Assembly: GCA_947095585.1 (NCBI GenBank)
Contig: OX352765.1
Span: 77,483,976 to 77,547,975 of the forward strand
Direction of reading: 5' to 3'
DNA: 64,000 nt
Source: Nephrocerus scutellatus
Lineage: Eukaryota > Arthropoda > Insecta > Diptera > Pipunculidae
A program made the translations under genes and the position numbers. The first letter of the stretch is position 1. Every line of letters starts with the position of its first letter. Shown piece after piece: positions 1 through 12,072 of this stretch. The notes under the pieces were generated by a model, which worked only from the letters and a program-made list of their open reading frames with translations, did not search any database and was not told the DNA's origin.

Positions 1-609
1 TAACTAATCATTAAAATATGAAAATCATCCTACATATATGCACATCTATACATATATGCGTACCGGAGTAAATAGGTGCACCATTAAATATGTGTTTGTG
101 ATTGTTGTTATTTGTATTTGTTTAGAATAATCCAGCATAATCAAATATATCTATATGCATATGTATGATAAACGGCATGAATATTTCGTATTGTTGTGCA
201 TCCTGTTTTGCTCCATATGATAAACACGCACATACACACAAGCACTCGACCATTCGGAAATAAATATAAATGTATGATAAACGTCACGTTGTTCGTGGGT
301 CGTATTGTCAGTCAGTCACATTTTAAAGTTCAGACGCCAACGACTACGCGAAAACGGCTAAGCAGCGCCACTCAGTGCCATTCGCGTATTCACAATCGTA
401 GTCATATCACAGAAGAGAGGTTTTTTTTTTTACTTTCATATCATTTAGAAATATATGTTCGATATTTGGTATAAATATGAAAGGTGATGGGTGCACATAC
501 GGGACAGCACAGTTTGTTTTATAGTATCGACGATGCAGATATAGTTAGGATAATTCAACTTCAGCAATTTCAGGAAACACTGAAAAATAATATTGTTGCT
601 TCAGATAAT
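1..609. other. AT-rich sequence, nothing recognised
   Basis: This stretch is AT-rich and carries alternating purine-pyrimidine runs of the TATATGCATATG type that are common between fly genes. The open frame at 196-474 has no family resemblance and no plausible codon pattern. I see no gene here. Confidence 0.5.
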
Positions 610-2630
610 GAACAACCTATTTATTGATCTCATGGCTTTATAAAGTTCTACTCTGGGTATGCTATCATAGGCGGCTTTAAAGTCTATAAAAAGATGGTGT
701 AGTGAGTTTTGAAACTCTAGACATTTTTCCATCACCTGCCTTAGGGTCTAAATCTGATAAGTTGTTCATTTCCCTGGGATGAAGCCACACTGGTATTGAC
801 CAATGATGACTTTAGCGTATTGGGCTATCATGTCTTGAAGGATAGAGGAAAAAATCTTATACGCGGGACTCAACAACGTTATGCCACGATAATTGCTGCA
901 TTTTGTGATATCTCCCTTCTTATGTATGGGGCACAGGATGCCTCTTCGCCAGTCTTCTGGCATAGCTTCTTACTCCCATACTTGCACTATTATTTCATAA
1001 ATTGCCTGGTGTAATGTGGGGCCTTCTATTTTTATCAGTTCCGACGGGATCCCATCAGATCCCGGGGCCTTATTATTTCTGAGCCGATTTATCGCTTTGC
1101 TAACTTCGTCTATGCTTGGTGGCGGCAGCATAGTATGATTCTCGCTCATTGGTGAAGCCTCCAATTCCTCAGTTATCTGGCCATTTAGCACCTCTTAAAA
1201 ATGCTCTTACCATCGCTCTTAGATGCCTTTGAGATCGGCGATCAGATTACCCTCTTTGTCCTTGCAAAATGTGCAACGCGGTGTGTATTGCGGACTCTTT
1301 GGTAGAGCTTCCGCGCCTGGTGCGATCCTTGCTCTCTGTACTATTCTAGTTCACGGACAAGATTCTTCTCCCAGGCTGCTTTCTTTCGCCGGTGAACTAT
1401 TTGTTTCATATCTTCTGAGCTCTTTATATTCATCTTCGCGTGCCCGCATTCTATGAGATTGTTGCATTGCTCGGTACACAACATTCTTACGTTCAGTCGC
1501 TTGCTTACATTCGTCATCGAACCAGTCGTTCCGATCTCTACGACTACTGCCTAAGATGGAGTCAGCAGTACTAATGACAGTATTTTTAAGGCGTGTCCAT
1601 TTCTCTTCTACGTCTGACATCTCAGTCTCAGGATTTTTTCTTCCAGCATTTAGGGCGAGTCCTATCGCTTAACCATAGATGTTTCTGGTCTCTTCGTTGC
1701 GAAGGGCAGCCGTATTGACTCGAATCTGATTCGCGGATGCAGTCTTTCGTATTGATGCAATCCGCGGTCGGAGCACCATACCAACAAGATAGTGGTCCGA
1801 GTCGACGTTGGCACCTCGGTACGTTCGTACCGTCATCAGGTTCGGGTTGTGGCGGCGATCTATCAACACGTGGTCTATCTGGTTGCGAGTGGCTCCATCA
1901 GGCGATACCCAAGTGTCTTTGTGGATATTTTTACGCGCAAACCTTGTACTCACAACGACCAAATTATTGTCATTGTCATTAGTGTTCCCGTGTAAGCTAT
2001 GGGTGCCCCGTTCGACTGATTCAAAGAATTCTTCTTCTTCATCATCTGGGGAATCCTCTGTAGGTGCGTGAACGTTTATGAGGCTTATCTTTTTAAATTT
2101 GCCCCGCCGTTCATTTATTGCTTTAAAGCCAATAACGGTGGGTTTCATTCTTTTGCTGACTAGAAACCCCACCCTGAACACATGATGTCTTGCATGACAG
2201 CTGTAATATATGTCATATTCTGATTTGCCTGGATTTGTAAGACACCATTCCCCGTCCACCGCATCTCTTGGATTGCTGTTATGTCAGCCTTATATTAAGA
2301 CAGGGTATCGGCCAGCTGCTGTGCAGCTCGAGCTCTATACAGTGAGCGTACGTTCCATGAGAAAATTCTTAAATCGTTTAGCCGTCCGAGGTTGGTTTTG
2401 GGTTCCGTTATAATAATTTTTTACAGGCGAGGTTATTTGCCTCGCGCCAACCTTACTTTGAAGGGACTAGCCCGATCATTCAGCTTTTCCTGCATTGGAG
2501 GAAAATTACCGGCGGCCACTACGTGGAGTTTTGATCGCTCTTCCACCAGTAAGAGATAGTTACGGCAATTCAATTCTAGAGCATTCTGTGTTATTCCCCC
2601 TATTCTGCTGATGGCTGACCGCCATATACG
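610..2630 (-). mobile_element. RTE-like non-LTR retrotransposon, copy 1 (5' end to mid-RT)
   Basis: Read on the minus strand, this copy runs from a 5' leader (about 2630-2300) into an apurinic endonuclease domain (about 2260-1670). That domain has INVHAPTEDSPDD and ends in the SDHY motif, with the histidine intact. A linker follows (1620-1350), then the start of reverse transcriptase (1190-640): APGSDGIPSELIK, WRRGILCPIHKKGD, NYRGITLLSPAYK and FIDFKAAYDSIPR. The copy stops before the catalytic YADD box, so its 3' part is missing. Frameshifts and stops break the frame at several points. The endonuclease resembles proteins annotated in insects as craniofacial development protein 2-like, which are RTE-type retrotransposon pieces. 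The clade assignment is inference. Its 5' leader matches that of the copy at 6513-7125. Confidence 0.85.
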
Positions 2631-2654
2631 ATCTTACATCAACATTTAAAGGTT

Positions 2655-3350
2655 CGGAAGCCATGTGCACGTTGGATTCAACTTTTTTTGACAGACGCAC
2701 AAAAAAAAGTTTTTGTCGATTGGTGACGCCAAATGCTTGAAAAATTCGTTGAAGGTACTTTCAAAAACGTATACAAGATCGTGACAGGTGACGAGTCATG
2801 TATATTTGCGTATGAGCCGGAAAGAAAAGGGAAATCGACTGTTTGGGTCTTCAAATTCGAAGAAAAACCAACAAAAGTGGTGCGAGCTCGGAGCGTTGGG
2901 AAGCAAATGGTAGTGTGTTTCTTCACGAAACTTCATGTGGCTAGTTGGCTCTTGAAAATCAGTCAATTCAGCTTTGTATACGATCATTTGTTTGCCTGAG
3001 GTTTTTAACAAATTGGGAGAAAACAACCCATAACGGCGAATCATTTTGCATCACGATAATGCGATCAAACAAGCAAGTATTTGAGCACTCAAACGATCGA
3101 ATTGATGGGTCATCCGCCTTGGCACCCAATGACTTCTTCCTGTTCCCAACAATCAAAGATAAGATGCGTGGACAACGATTTTTATCGCGAAGAAGCGTGA
3201 AGAAGCGGTTGAAGCGTTTAAAAACCATATTTTGGAGCTATCATCTTCGGACTGAAAAAAGTGTTTCGGTAATGGCTTTGATCTCATATTTGCTGATAAT
3301 GATAAATATTTTTTCAAAATTTCTAGAATGGAGGACTCTATAATATAACA
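2655..3350 (+). pseudogene. decayed mariner transposase fragment
   Basis: Successive short frames read as a mariner transposase. IVTGDESCIFAYEPE carries the first catalytic Asp region. It is followed by VWVFKFEEKPTKVVRARS and GKQMVVCFF, and after frameshifts by LAPNDFFLFP and KMRGQRF. The N-terminal DNA-binding half is absent, and the central catalytic block (normally HHDNA) is scrambled. No inverted repeats were found at the edges. The piece abuts the 5' end of the retrotransposon at 610-2630. It is a dead fragment. Confidence 0.8.
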
Positions 3351-4162
3351 AGAAGATCTTGATTTATTTAATGATTGTTGTAATACAAATCTCTTGCGTA
3401 TTAACCATTTAAAATGCAAATCAAAATCTTTTGATTTAAATTCAACTTTCAACATATGTTGGTTTTTACGTTTATTATTGCTTTTTATAGATATACAAGC
3501 AAATAAAAGAAAATATTCATAATAATAGATGGATGGCATCCTGGCGAATGTGCTATAAACGGAAGAGTCTCTGACATTTCCACGTACTAACAACAAATTA
3601 CACTCCCTGGTCTTTGTTTGATATTAACTCACTCGTATGTAGTCACTTTGTTCTTTAACCCGTTTCGAGCAATACTCTTTGTATTGCACATATTTAAACA
3701 AAGAGCCAGTTGGTACGTATGCCAGTATGTGTACGTAAAAAGTTTTTTCCTGATGTATTTTGCGGCAGTGAATTCAACTGAGCGGTACTATTGAGGGGGG
3801 TGCGCTCGTTGATTTTTTATGCATATCGTGCACATATCATCAAAATTATTGTGATGCTAATGCTAATGATGAGTAGGGAGGAAGTCTATGATTACTGGAT
3901 GACAAGGCGGAGATGACGACTACATCGTTTGAATTCGTACAACTATATTGAATTCGGGTGTATGAGTAAACAATGCGAGAGACATAATTTTTGTTTCCTC
4001 TTCGGCTTTACAACGTGAATACTTTCAATTATTAATAAATTTTGCATTTAGCGTATAAATTACATATATTTACGAGTATATCGAAGTATGACAACAGAGA
4101 ATTTAAGTTTTAAATAGAAGTTCAATTAATATCCCATTATGTATGAATTCTGTTTCCAAATT
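3351..4162. other. unassigned spacer
   Basis: AT-rich sequence between two mariner-type remnants. The longest frame (3153-3596, minus) overlaps the antisense of the transposase fragment and shows no family features. I see nothing functional here. Confidence 0.4.
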
Positions 4163-4855
4163 TACGAGGGCGGGTCAATAAGTCCCAGACTTTTTGAATT
4201 TCCCGTCTCTTAACGGAAAGGGCAACGGTGCTCCTGTCAACAGGCATCTGTCAGTTGACTCCTGTCAAAATTTAAACAAGCTGCGTCATTTAGTTTGTGT
4301 ATGACAGCCATTGATAGCAGACTACCGCGTGATTTGAGGAAAAAATGTAAAAAAGTGAATTTCATGTGCTCATTAAGTATTATTTTTCTCCTGTCAACTG
4401 GCATCTGTCAGTTGACTCCTCTCAAAATTTAAACAAGCTGCGTCATTTAGTTTGTGTATGACAGCCATTGATAGCAGACTACCGCGAGAAGAAAATGGAA
4501 AAAAGTGAATTTCGTTTGCACATTAAGCATTATTTTTTGGCGGAAAAAAAAATCACTCATGGAACTATGGAAACTCTGCACCATCAATTTCAGTGGTTTT
4601 GTTTCCAAAACTAAAGAAATGGCTCGGCGGAAAGAGATTTGACTCCAACGATGAAATCATCTCACAAACAAATACATATTTTGATCACCTCGACAAATCT
4701 TATTAGGGAAGGGATTAAATAATTTGAGAAACGTGGGACAAAGTGTTTAGAGCTCAAAGGAGACTATGTTGAAAAATAAAATGATTTTTTATCCAAAAAC
4801 CTGTGTTTTATTCAAAAAATCACTGTTTTATTGACCCGCCCTCGTATTAGCACTT
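4163..4855 (+). mobile_element. internally deleted mariner (MITE-like) with TA duplication
   Basis: The ends are perfect inverted repeats, CGAGGGCGGGTCAATAA at the left and its complement at the right, flanked by TA on both sides as expected for mariner insertion. Inside, a start region reads MEKSEFRLHIKHYF (about 4495-4535), as in mariner transposase N-termini. A tail reads CLELKGDYVEK and then a stop (about 4747-4780). Everything between is deleted, so no catalytic core remains. The 5' region is tandemly duplicated: about 157 bases starting at 4232 recur from 4389. Confidence 0.88.
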
Positions 4856-5764
4856 TGTTATTTTACAATAAGTTTTCAATTACCTCAGGCCCTTATTAAT
4901 TCAGGCTTACCATATCATGCAATCACGTCCGTTAAGAATTTTACGCACTCCTTAATATACTGGAAAACAGTTTCGCTGAATAACACGTTCAATTGTAGAT
5001 AATATTTTATTTAACTTTTAAAATAAGCAAAGACAAACAAAATTGGAAAAAAATGCCCTTAGTATTTGCACACTCTTAGGTAAAAAGCCGACGCGGGAAC
5101 AGGAAAATCCATCGCATAGAATAAAGTGCAAATTTAACACATTGGAGTATTCCCATCATTAAAGGTTCATATGTCGCTTACCATCAAAAAAGCAATGACC
5201 TTTGCAGAGATACGCTAGGACACGACACTACTAGAGATTTAAACCCTAAACTCACATCTAATTTGTTGAAAGGACATGCCTAAGAACCAAAAACGGACAA
5301 AGTAAATTCTAAGTAACCGTAACAGCAGTATATTGTAGGCGAATGGTCATGTCATGAGAAACGAAAATATGATGTTTCTAGGTAGGTACCTAATTAGGTA
5401 GCTGACCAGGTATGCTTGCTTGCTAAATGACTTCCTTTGTTGTCAGTCACGTTCTTCCAAACAAACAATAACGAGGCTGGGAAGAAAACACAACACAGAA
5501 TCATATGTTTACTTGGTATATCTGCTTGACTTACCATGGACAGTAAATGGACAGGGGTCATAAAGGTACTTATACGTATGCATACATAGGTCTCATTAAG
5601 AACTAACGTTTTCCATATTTTGAACTTCTGTTGATAATGATAAAAAAATTTAAATCTACTAGTAACTATACCACTTAAATGTATATACATATGTATAATA
5701 CACAAAACTAACGAGAAGCAGAATCAGAATGACAACGGTTGCAAAAAGCAACCGATGCTATGTA
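4856..5764. other. unassigned spacer
   Basis: No coding or repeat signal was recognised. The 103-codon frame at 5394-5705 (minus) has no recognisable motif. Confidence 0.35.
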
Positions 5765-5845
5765 TGATCCGTGGCTTAGAGGTAAGAGCGCTGGGTGGAA
5801 AAAGGAAGAAGCTGTAGGAGTTTTGGGTTTGAATCTGCCCTGAGC
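5765..5845 (+). repeat. tRNA-like fragment, possible SINE head
   Basis: The sequence has a box A-like stretch (TGGCTTAGAGG) and, about 50 bases on, a box B-like stretch (GGGTTTGAATC). This is the spacing of an internal RNA polymerase III promoter. It does not fold into a clean cloverleaf by eye and lacks a clear acceptor stem, so a degraded tRNA-derived element is more likely than a working tRNA gene. Confidence 0.35.
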
Positions 5846-6512
5846 ACTTTCAGTACTTTTTCAATATTCGGTTTTACAGGTTTGAATTTCGCTTTTCGTT
5901 TTATTTCATTATAATTTTCTTAATAGGTATCTTAAAAGGCAATTGCGCACACGGGCACATTTGTTTATTTAATTACAATAATAGATGGGGAAAACGCAGC
6001 TTAGATATTAAAATCCGTTTTTAAAAATAGGAATGATGTTTTTTCACCTCTCAACCTGATGCTACTAACACTGGTTTTGTTTTAGCAAAAGATTAATAAT
6101 TACTGAATTCCGGCTTGAACGATTTAATTTTATTGTAATTTGATAAGCGCACATATAAAAATTCATTTGTTGTTTGAACTTCAAAACTCTACTGAAGTAC
6201 TGCGAACATAATCAAATTCTGCTCTGCAATCGGAGTCCGCTCTTGCCCTTCTTAAGTCAGGATTCAACTATTGTTAACATTTTTTTTACCAAAAGACAAA
6301 AAAAATATTAACCGACTTAGGCTAACACACAGAATAGAGAAGTAACTTTCAAATAATTTAAAAATAAGAATTGGCCATTTTTTTTGCACGACTTTAGATT
6401 TTAAGGCTTAGTATTTGAATAATTACATGAAAAACAAGGAAACTAAAGATTAACTTAACAAAAACCGACCGACTAGCATTTGACTTTACCATTTACTATA
6501 TATATATATATC
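5846..6512. other. unassigned AT-rich spacer
   Basis: AT-rich sequence ending in a short (TA)n run at about 6498-6511. No gene is visible. Confidence 0.35.
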
Positions 6513-7125
6513 ATTGTGGCGGTCAGTCATTAGCAGAGTAGGGCGATAACACAGAATTCTTCAGAAGTGCGATAATACCTCCACGTGGTCGCCAGTACAG
6601 GAAAAGCAAAATGATCGGGCTAGTCCCTTCAAAGTAAGGTTGCCGCGAAGTCAATCACCTCGCCCGTAATAAAAGCATATTACGGAACCCCAAATCAGCC
6701 TCGGATACACTGATAAACGACGACCTCGACCACGGCAACGAAAATGGCTAAACTTCATATTTAGAGAATTGTTGGCCCCGTATGTGAGGAAGGACGATTC
6801 CGGAGACTCTTTAATGATGAGAGCGTTACCGCGATTTCGACATTGTGAAGAGAATTAAGTTCGGTAGGCTCCGGTGGGCAGGACACCTAGCTCGCATGAG
6901 CGAAGATGATCCTGCTCGTAAAGTTCTTTACGGTAGGATTTACGGAACACGACAGCGAGGCCGGCCAATCCTACGTTGGAGGGATGGCGTAGACCTGGAC
7001 GCCCAGAGTTTAGGGATGCCAAACTGGATGACATCAGCTCGGGACCGGTGGAGAGATTTTTTGCGGAAGGCCAGGACCGGACACCGGTTGGTTGTAGATC
7101 AAATATGATGATGATGATATATATC
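6513..7125 (+). mobile_element. RTE-like non-LTR retrotransposon, copy 2 (5' and 3' ends only)
   Basis: The first part (6513 to about 6755) matches the 5' leader of the element at 610-2630, including the shared block GATCGGGCTAGTCCCTTC. The second part (about 6756-7108) encodes the C-terminal end of the polyprotein: IVGPVCEEGRFRRLFND, LRWAGHLARMSEDDPARKVL, then WRDGVDLDAQSLG and RDRWRDFLRKA. All of the endonuclease and reverse transcriptase core is missing. The 3' end is a short ATGATGATGATG run, a simple trinucleotide tail as seen on RTE/CR1-type elements. It cannot move by itself. Confidence 0.85.
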
Positions 7126-7559
7126 ATTGTAAAACAGATTTACTAACAATACTCAGCATCTAAACGCCGTGAAAAACATAAACGCTGTGAGCTTTTTTGG
7201 AATACCATTGTAGCTATAGTGAGCCAATATAAACAATGTAGAATTTTCTTTGACGCATAATGAGACAGGAGTCGGAACCTGGTTGTACAGCCAAATATAT
7301 TTTTGCAGTTTTTTGAATTTTGAATGTTTAACGGAAACTCTCCGCATAAGTAAACAATGGCGTTCTGCAAGGGTCCATTTTGTCTCCGACACTCTCTCTT
7401 ATATTCAGTAATGATCTCTTGTTGTCTACTTCTAATAATATTCATTCTTTCGCTGACGAAAACAGTCTCAGCTTTTCATATAAGTTTGAGGAAAATTTCC
7501 CCAGTTCGCAAGTGGAATAGAATGTCACTACGAGAAAGCCAACAGCCTTAATAAATTCT

Positions 7560-8990
7560 TTAGGAAACTTCGCTGGGTCGCTATTATTCCTCAATAGTGA
7601 TGTGGACGCTGCCGCTGATGCGATCACTAATATCATTCATATTGGTATGAAGGACTTTCTTCCTTTCAAAATTAAGTCTTTCGAACCGAAGAATGGTGGA
7701 TGGTATGATTTCAGCTGCAAAGAGGCTTCTATGAAGAGGGAGGTAAGTTTTCGGTTGTACAAAGCAACCCCCACAGAGGAAAACCGACCAAATACAAGCG
7801 TGCCTGAAATGATCGCAATATAAAAATTCGGCGAACCAAATTCGTCTATTATCAAAGATTGAGGCAAAACAAACTACAATTTCCAAAAAGAAGTAAACAT
7901 TTTCGGTAATTCGCAAAAGGAATTAAAAATACTGCCTTGTCGTTTATTCTTAAGATTATTCACAACAACATTACAACTGTCAGCTCTGAGGAAAAGGCCA
8001 ATCTACTTGCTGCACATTTTCCAGCTAGCTACACGCTTTCAGATTGTTCGTTGCTGCTTCCATTTGTACTTCCGAATATCGAATGCTCTATGGGACAAAT
8101 TTACGTTCGTATTTGTAAAGTTGATAGAGTTTAAGTGACCTCAGCATACACAAATCCGCTGGGCCAGATGGTATTCCCACATTAGTTCTGAAGAGGTGTT
8201 CTTCATCGCTGACATTACCATTTTTCTTTTTATTCTATTCTTCTGGACTCTTTCCGAGTGGTTGGAAAACAGCATTTTTACAGCCTATACTAAAATAGGC
8301 GAAACATAATGTTTTTGTTTTCGTACCAAATGAAGAATTAGCAATTCTTGATATGTGGGTCACGGTCAACGATAAGCTTCATTTTAACGATTACATATTC
8401 ACATATTCGCCAAAAATGCTGCGAAGTGCATTGGCTTCCTAACACGGTGCAAGTATTTCACTCCCTCTGATCTGGCTCCTTTTTAAAAGGCAATCATTCA
8501 CCCCAAACTTGACTAAAGCTGTCATGTCTGGTCAGGTGCACCTAAGACCACTTTGCATCTGCTTGAAAGAATACAGAACCGTGCGATAAAACTTGACAAA
8601 AATATTGAGAAAAAAAATTGATTCGCTTGAACATCGCAAGAATGTCTCCTGTTTGTCACTGTTTTAATGGTTTTTCCATCAACGTTGCTCAAAAGAAATA
8701 GCCACATGCATTCCGCCCCTCCATGAATTCAACTGCAATACTCGTGGCGCTTTGAATGCTCATCAGTTTACCCTTAAGCCCATCTTCGGACATACTGTTA
8801 ATTTTAGAGATTCTTTCTTTAGTCGTACAACACGAATATGGAATGCTTTACCAAGCTCTGTATTCCCGCATCAATTATGATCCGCAGGTATTCAAAATGC
8901 ATGCTCATTGGCATCTCCTCCTTCCGTACAAACTTTAGTGCTAACGCTATGCTCTGCATCATAAAGGTTTAAAGTTAAACCCCCTGAGCG
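7560..8990 (+). mobile_element. decayed jockey/CR1-type non-LTR retrotransposon
   Basis: Short in-frame pieces line up in retrotransposon order. A linker after the endonuclease (7602-7800) contains ATPTEENR. The beginning of reverse transcriptase (about 8140-8280) reads KSAGPDGIPTLVLKRC and LFPSGWKTAFLQPI. A thumb/C-terminal region (about 8490-8600) has HVWSGAP and LLERIQNRAIKL, and the tail (about 8750-8900) has RTTRIWNALPSSVFP. Numerous stops and frameshifts break it, and the catalytic core is lost. Jockey versus CR1 cannot be settled from these pieces. Confidence 0.72.
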
Positions 8991-11089
8991 TGTGCCATTA
9001 GAAAAAAAAACAATCAAATAACAATTTTAAGCTCGTTTAAATTTGAACTGGACATATTGAATACAGAACCAAGTCTTAAAACTTGTTGGTCATGAAAACA
9101 TTTCGAATTTCTTAAACAACTCAGGAATCTTTTTTGATTGTCACTGCTCTATTCCCTTACTCTAAGTCTAAACTGATCCCCAGTTTATTTTCGTTGCAAC
9201 TTTTTAATAAGTTTTGTTATTTATATGTATATAACTATGTTTGTTGATTATGTGAAATGTGTCATTCATTTACCTTTTTGAGGCAGAGTATCTAAATTGA
9301 TCGGCGCCGCATTTTAGTTGTGAGTAAACAACACAAAATCAAGTATAACACTTTTATATATTTTTTTTGACATAACATCAAACTTATTGCACTTGAGCTT
9401 GAAATCTTAAAACGTGATTCCATTAAAATGTTTACAAATAATAGTTTCTCGAAATTGTTTCGTAATTACAAAAAAATGGCATTCAAAAATATTTCACCTT
9501 TGCAAATATATTTTGTGCGTGATCACTGGAGTGACTCACGTAAAATCGTGTCCGTAATGTTCAATGTTAACATCAAAATCAGTACATTCCATTGAATTTA
9601 CGTAAAAAAAACAGAAAACATTTTTTACGGAATATCAGTCGACAATGGTACGCCGATATTGGCAAATCCAACTTCCGCCAATTACTTTACTAAGTACGAA
9701 GTTTTTTATTGGCACTCTTTATTTTTATTTGGAGGGGGGAGAACATTTTGCAGCTTGCTTTTGTTATCGTATACATGAGAAATTTTAGGGGCTGATAGTT
9801 AAAAACTACGTATTTCTGCTTAGTTGACGTTTTCATGTTTAAATAGCTTTGACAAACCCAAACAAAATAATGTGCAACATTTACCAGTCTAAAAGATAAC
9901 ACGAAAACATGCGATAATCCAAGCAAGGAAACTTTTCCAGTATGTTATATTTCTTTGTGTACTTCACAGACGCCAGCAGCTTTTTTTTAAATGTGCATTC
10001 CTTTTTTTAAAAGAAATTAAATTTCGAAGCCAATTTCAATGAAAAGTAGCCGCTATGCGAAATAGGCAAATAAGAATGTGGCTTATAGGTGGTGGTTTTG
10101 TTTCTGATGATGCAATTCTAGCATGTGATTCTGTGCAACATAGTCGCTGAACGTACGAAAGTGTTTGGCTTCGTTAGGTAGCGGTAGGAGGCAAAAGAAT
10201 GGAACAATTAACTAATGCAAATAACAAATCCTCTAAACGCTCAAGCAAATGGCTGATCGAAGTCTGCCATGTATTTCGAGACCTAAAAATGTCCAAGAAT
10301 GTTTTCAATGGCAGAAAGATTATTACAAAAGTTGGAAGATATGGAATTTTGCTTTCAACTTTGGATTTTTTTTAATTTTTGCTAAAACATCTCATTCTCG
10401 AACTTAAACTTATGTTATGTGAAAATGTTGAACCATGACAATCGTTAAATTTTAACAAAATTTAATTTTTGTTATTTGTTGTTATGAAATTAGAATAACC
10501 TCCTAGAAAACATCGTAAAACTCCTTATAAGAACCAATTTGTTTGCGCACTCAGTTAGTAGACTTTGTCTTTTTGTCCCTTAATGTCTCAAAAAAAATTT
10601 ATTTTTCCATTTCATTCTCTGTCATATAAAAATGCACAACTTATTTGCTTTCCATCATTACAAGCAAACATCTTTGGAACCGAGACAGCGTGATCTATTT
10701 AACAAATTGAACTAAAGCATACAATCAAAATTGACATGTCTAGTCAAACCGTGTCAATCGATAAGAAGATACTGCGTTTGCAGTCTAAGAAAAGTCTCAT
10801 GAATCCTAAATGAAGTAAGGAAGAAGTTGATCTACAATTTTACATGATGTGCACGTATAGTGATGACGCCATATAAACCGATTCCCGGGTTACCTTTTAT
10901 TTTTGCAACAATTCTTGCAATACAATTTGTCTTTGCTTTGCTTAAATAAACCATAGATCAGCTTATTTATGCATGAGCGGGGCGTTTCGCACAACTCTCT
11001 CCGCCGCGCTTGACATTTTGTTCAACTCACACAACTAGATATTTTCAGTGGATCGGAAATGAATTCGGTCACTCTTATATCCTGACTTT
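8991..11089. other. about 2.1 kb without recognisable features
   Basis: AT-rich sequence with only short frames, the longest being 78 codons at 9690-9926 (minus). There are no repeats shared with the rest of the window that I could see. It is probably intronic if the formin gene extends leftwards. Confidence 0.35.
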
Positions 11090-12072
11090 AGTTAGGATTC
11101 CGCAAGGTAACATAGACTACATCATTCCGCAACTCCGATTGAACAAAAGCTTCTAAGTCACCATCACCTCCAGATCAATCTGGGAAGAGGGAGCTCTATT
11201 GGAAGATGATGACATTCACACTTTTACACAGACGGGCCTTGTTTTCTCAAAAAGGCTAAATATTAGTCTCTCTTACAGTCTTCCTAACCACTGTAGTATT
11301 TTTCAGGCTGAAATAATGGCGATTAGGGAAGTCTTGTCTTGGCTGAAGAGAAATGTTATATCCACTAAGGATATCCGCATTTTCTTGGATAGCAAAGCTA
11401 TCTATTCTAGCCGATCATATTTCACGGAGATGGCGGAGCAGTTCAACAATCACTGTGTTGGGTGCCGGGGCATAGAAACTGTAGTGTTGACGAACTCACC
11501 AAACATGGAACTACACTACCCATGCTACCTGAAAATGGTTCTCTAGGCATGCCCATCGCTACTTGTATACTCAAGCAAAGAGAGATGCTAACGAAAAAAC
11601 TAACCGTAGGTGGTTAAACGAAACAACTTGTAGGGCAACAAAACACATCTGGCCCAAGCTGAATCCGAAACGCTTCAAGTGTTTGATCTCTCAAAAAAGA
11701 CTGCTCACATAGGTGCTATTATAGGTGTCATCACGGGACACTTTCTCATAGGCAAACATGCAAGAAGGCGCCTAGTCTTCTCGAACGACTTTTGCAGAAG
11801 CTGCATGGACGAGGAGTAGGAGAAGACCATTCTCCATATTCTCTGTACGTGCCCAGCCCTCTCCTAAAAACGTAAGCTTCATCTAGGAGCTTTCTTTTAC
11901 AGCGACTTTAATGATCTAAAATAATATCTTGCGCTTCTTACGAAGCTTCAACTGGTTCAACCACTAGTCACGAAAATTTTTCTAGATCCACGTGGTATCA
12001 TAAAGGACTAGTACTGTTCTAAATGAGTCGGCCTTTCGACCGACAGCCACTTTAACCTAACCTAACCTAAAC
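11090..12072 (+). mobile_element. RNase H-bearing non-LTR element, 5'-truncated, with (AACCT)n tail
   Basis: The copy begins in the region before RNase H (IDYIIPQLRLN) and continues through an RNase H-like domain: SLPNHCSIFQAEIMAIREVL and DIRIFLDSKAI, in which the conserved Glu and Asp are visible. It also carries the zinc-knuckle-like C-terminal region (FCRSCMDE, HILCTCPAL). It ends in AGCCACTTT followed by three AACCT units. It is the same family as the longer copy at 56765-59250, which aligns along its whole length. Stops and frameshifts make it dead. Confidence 0.82.
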
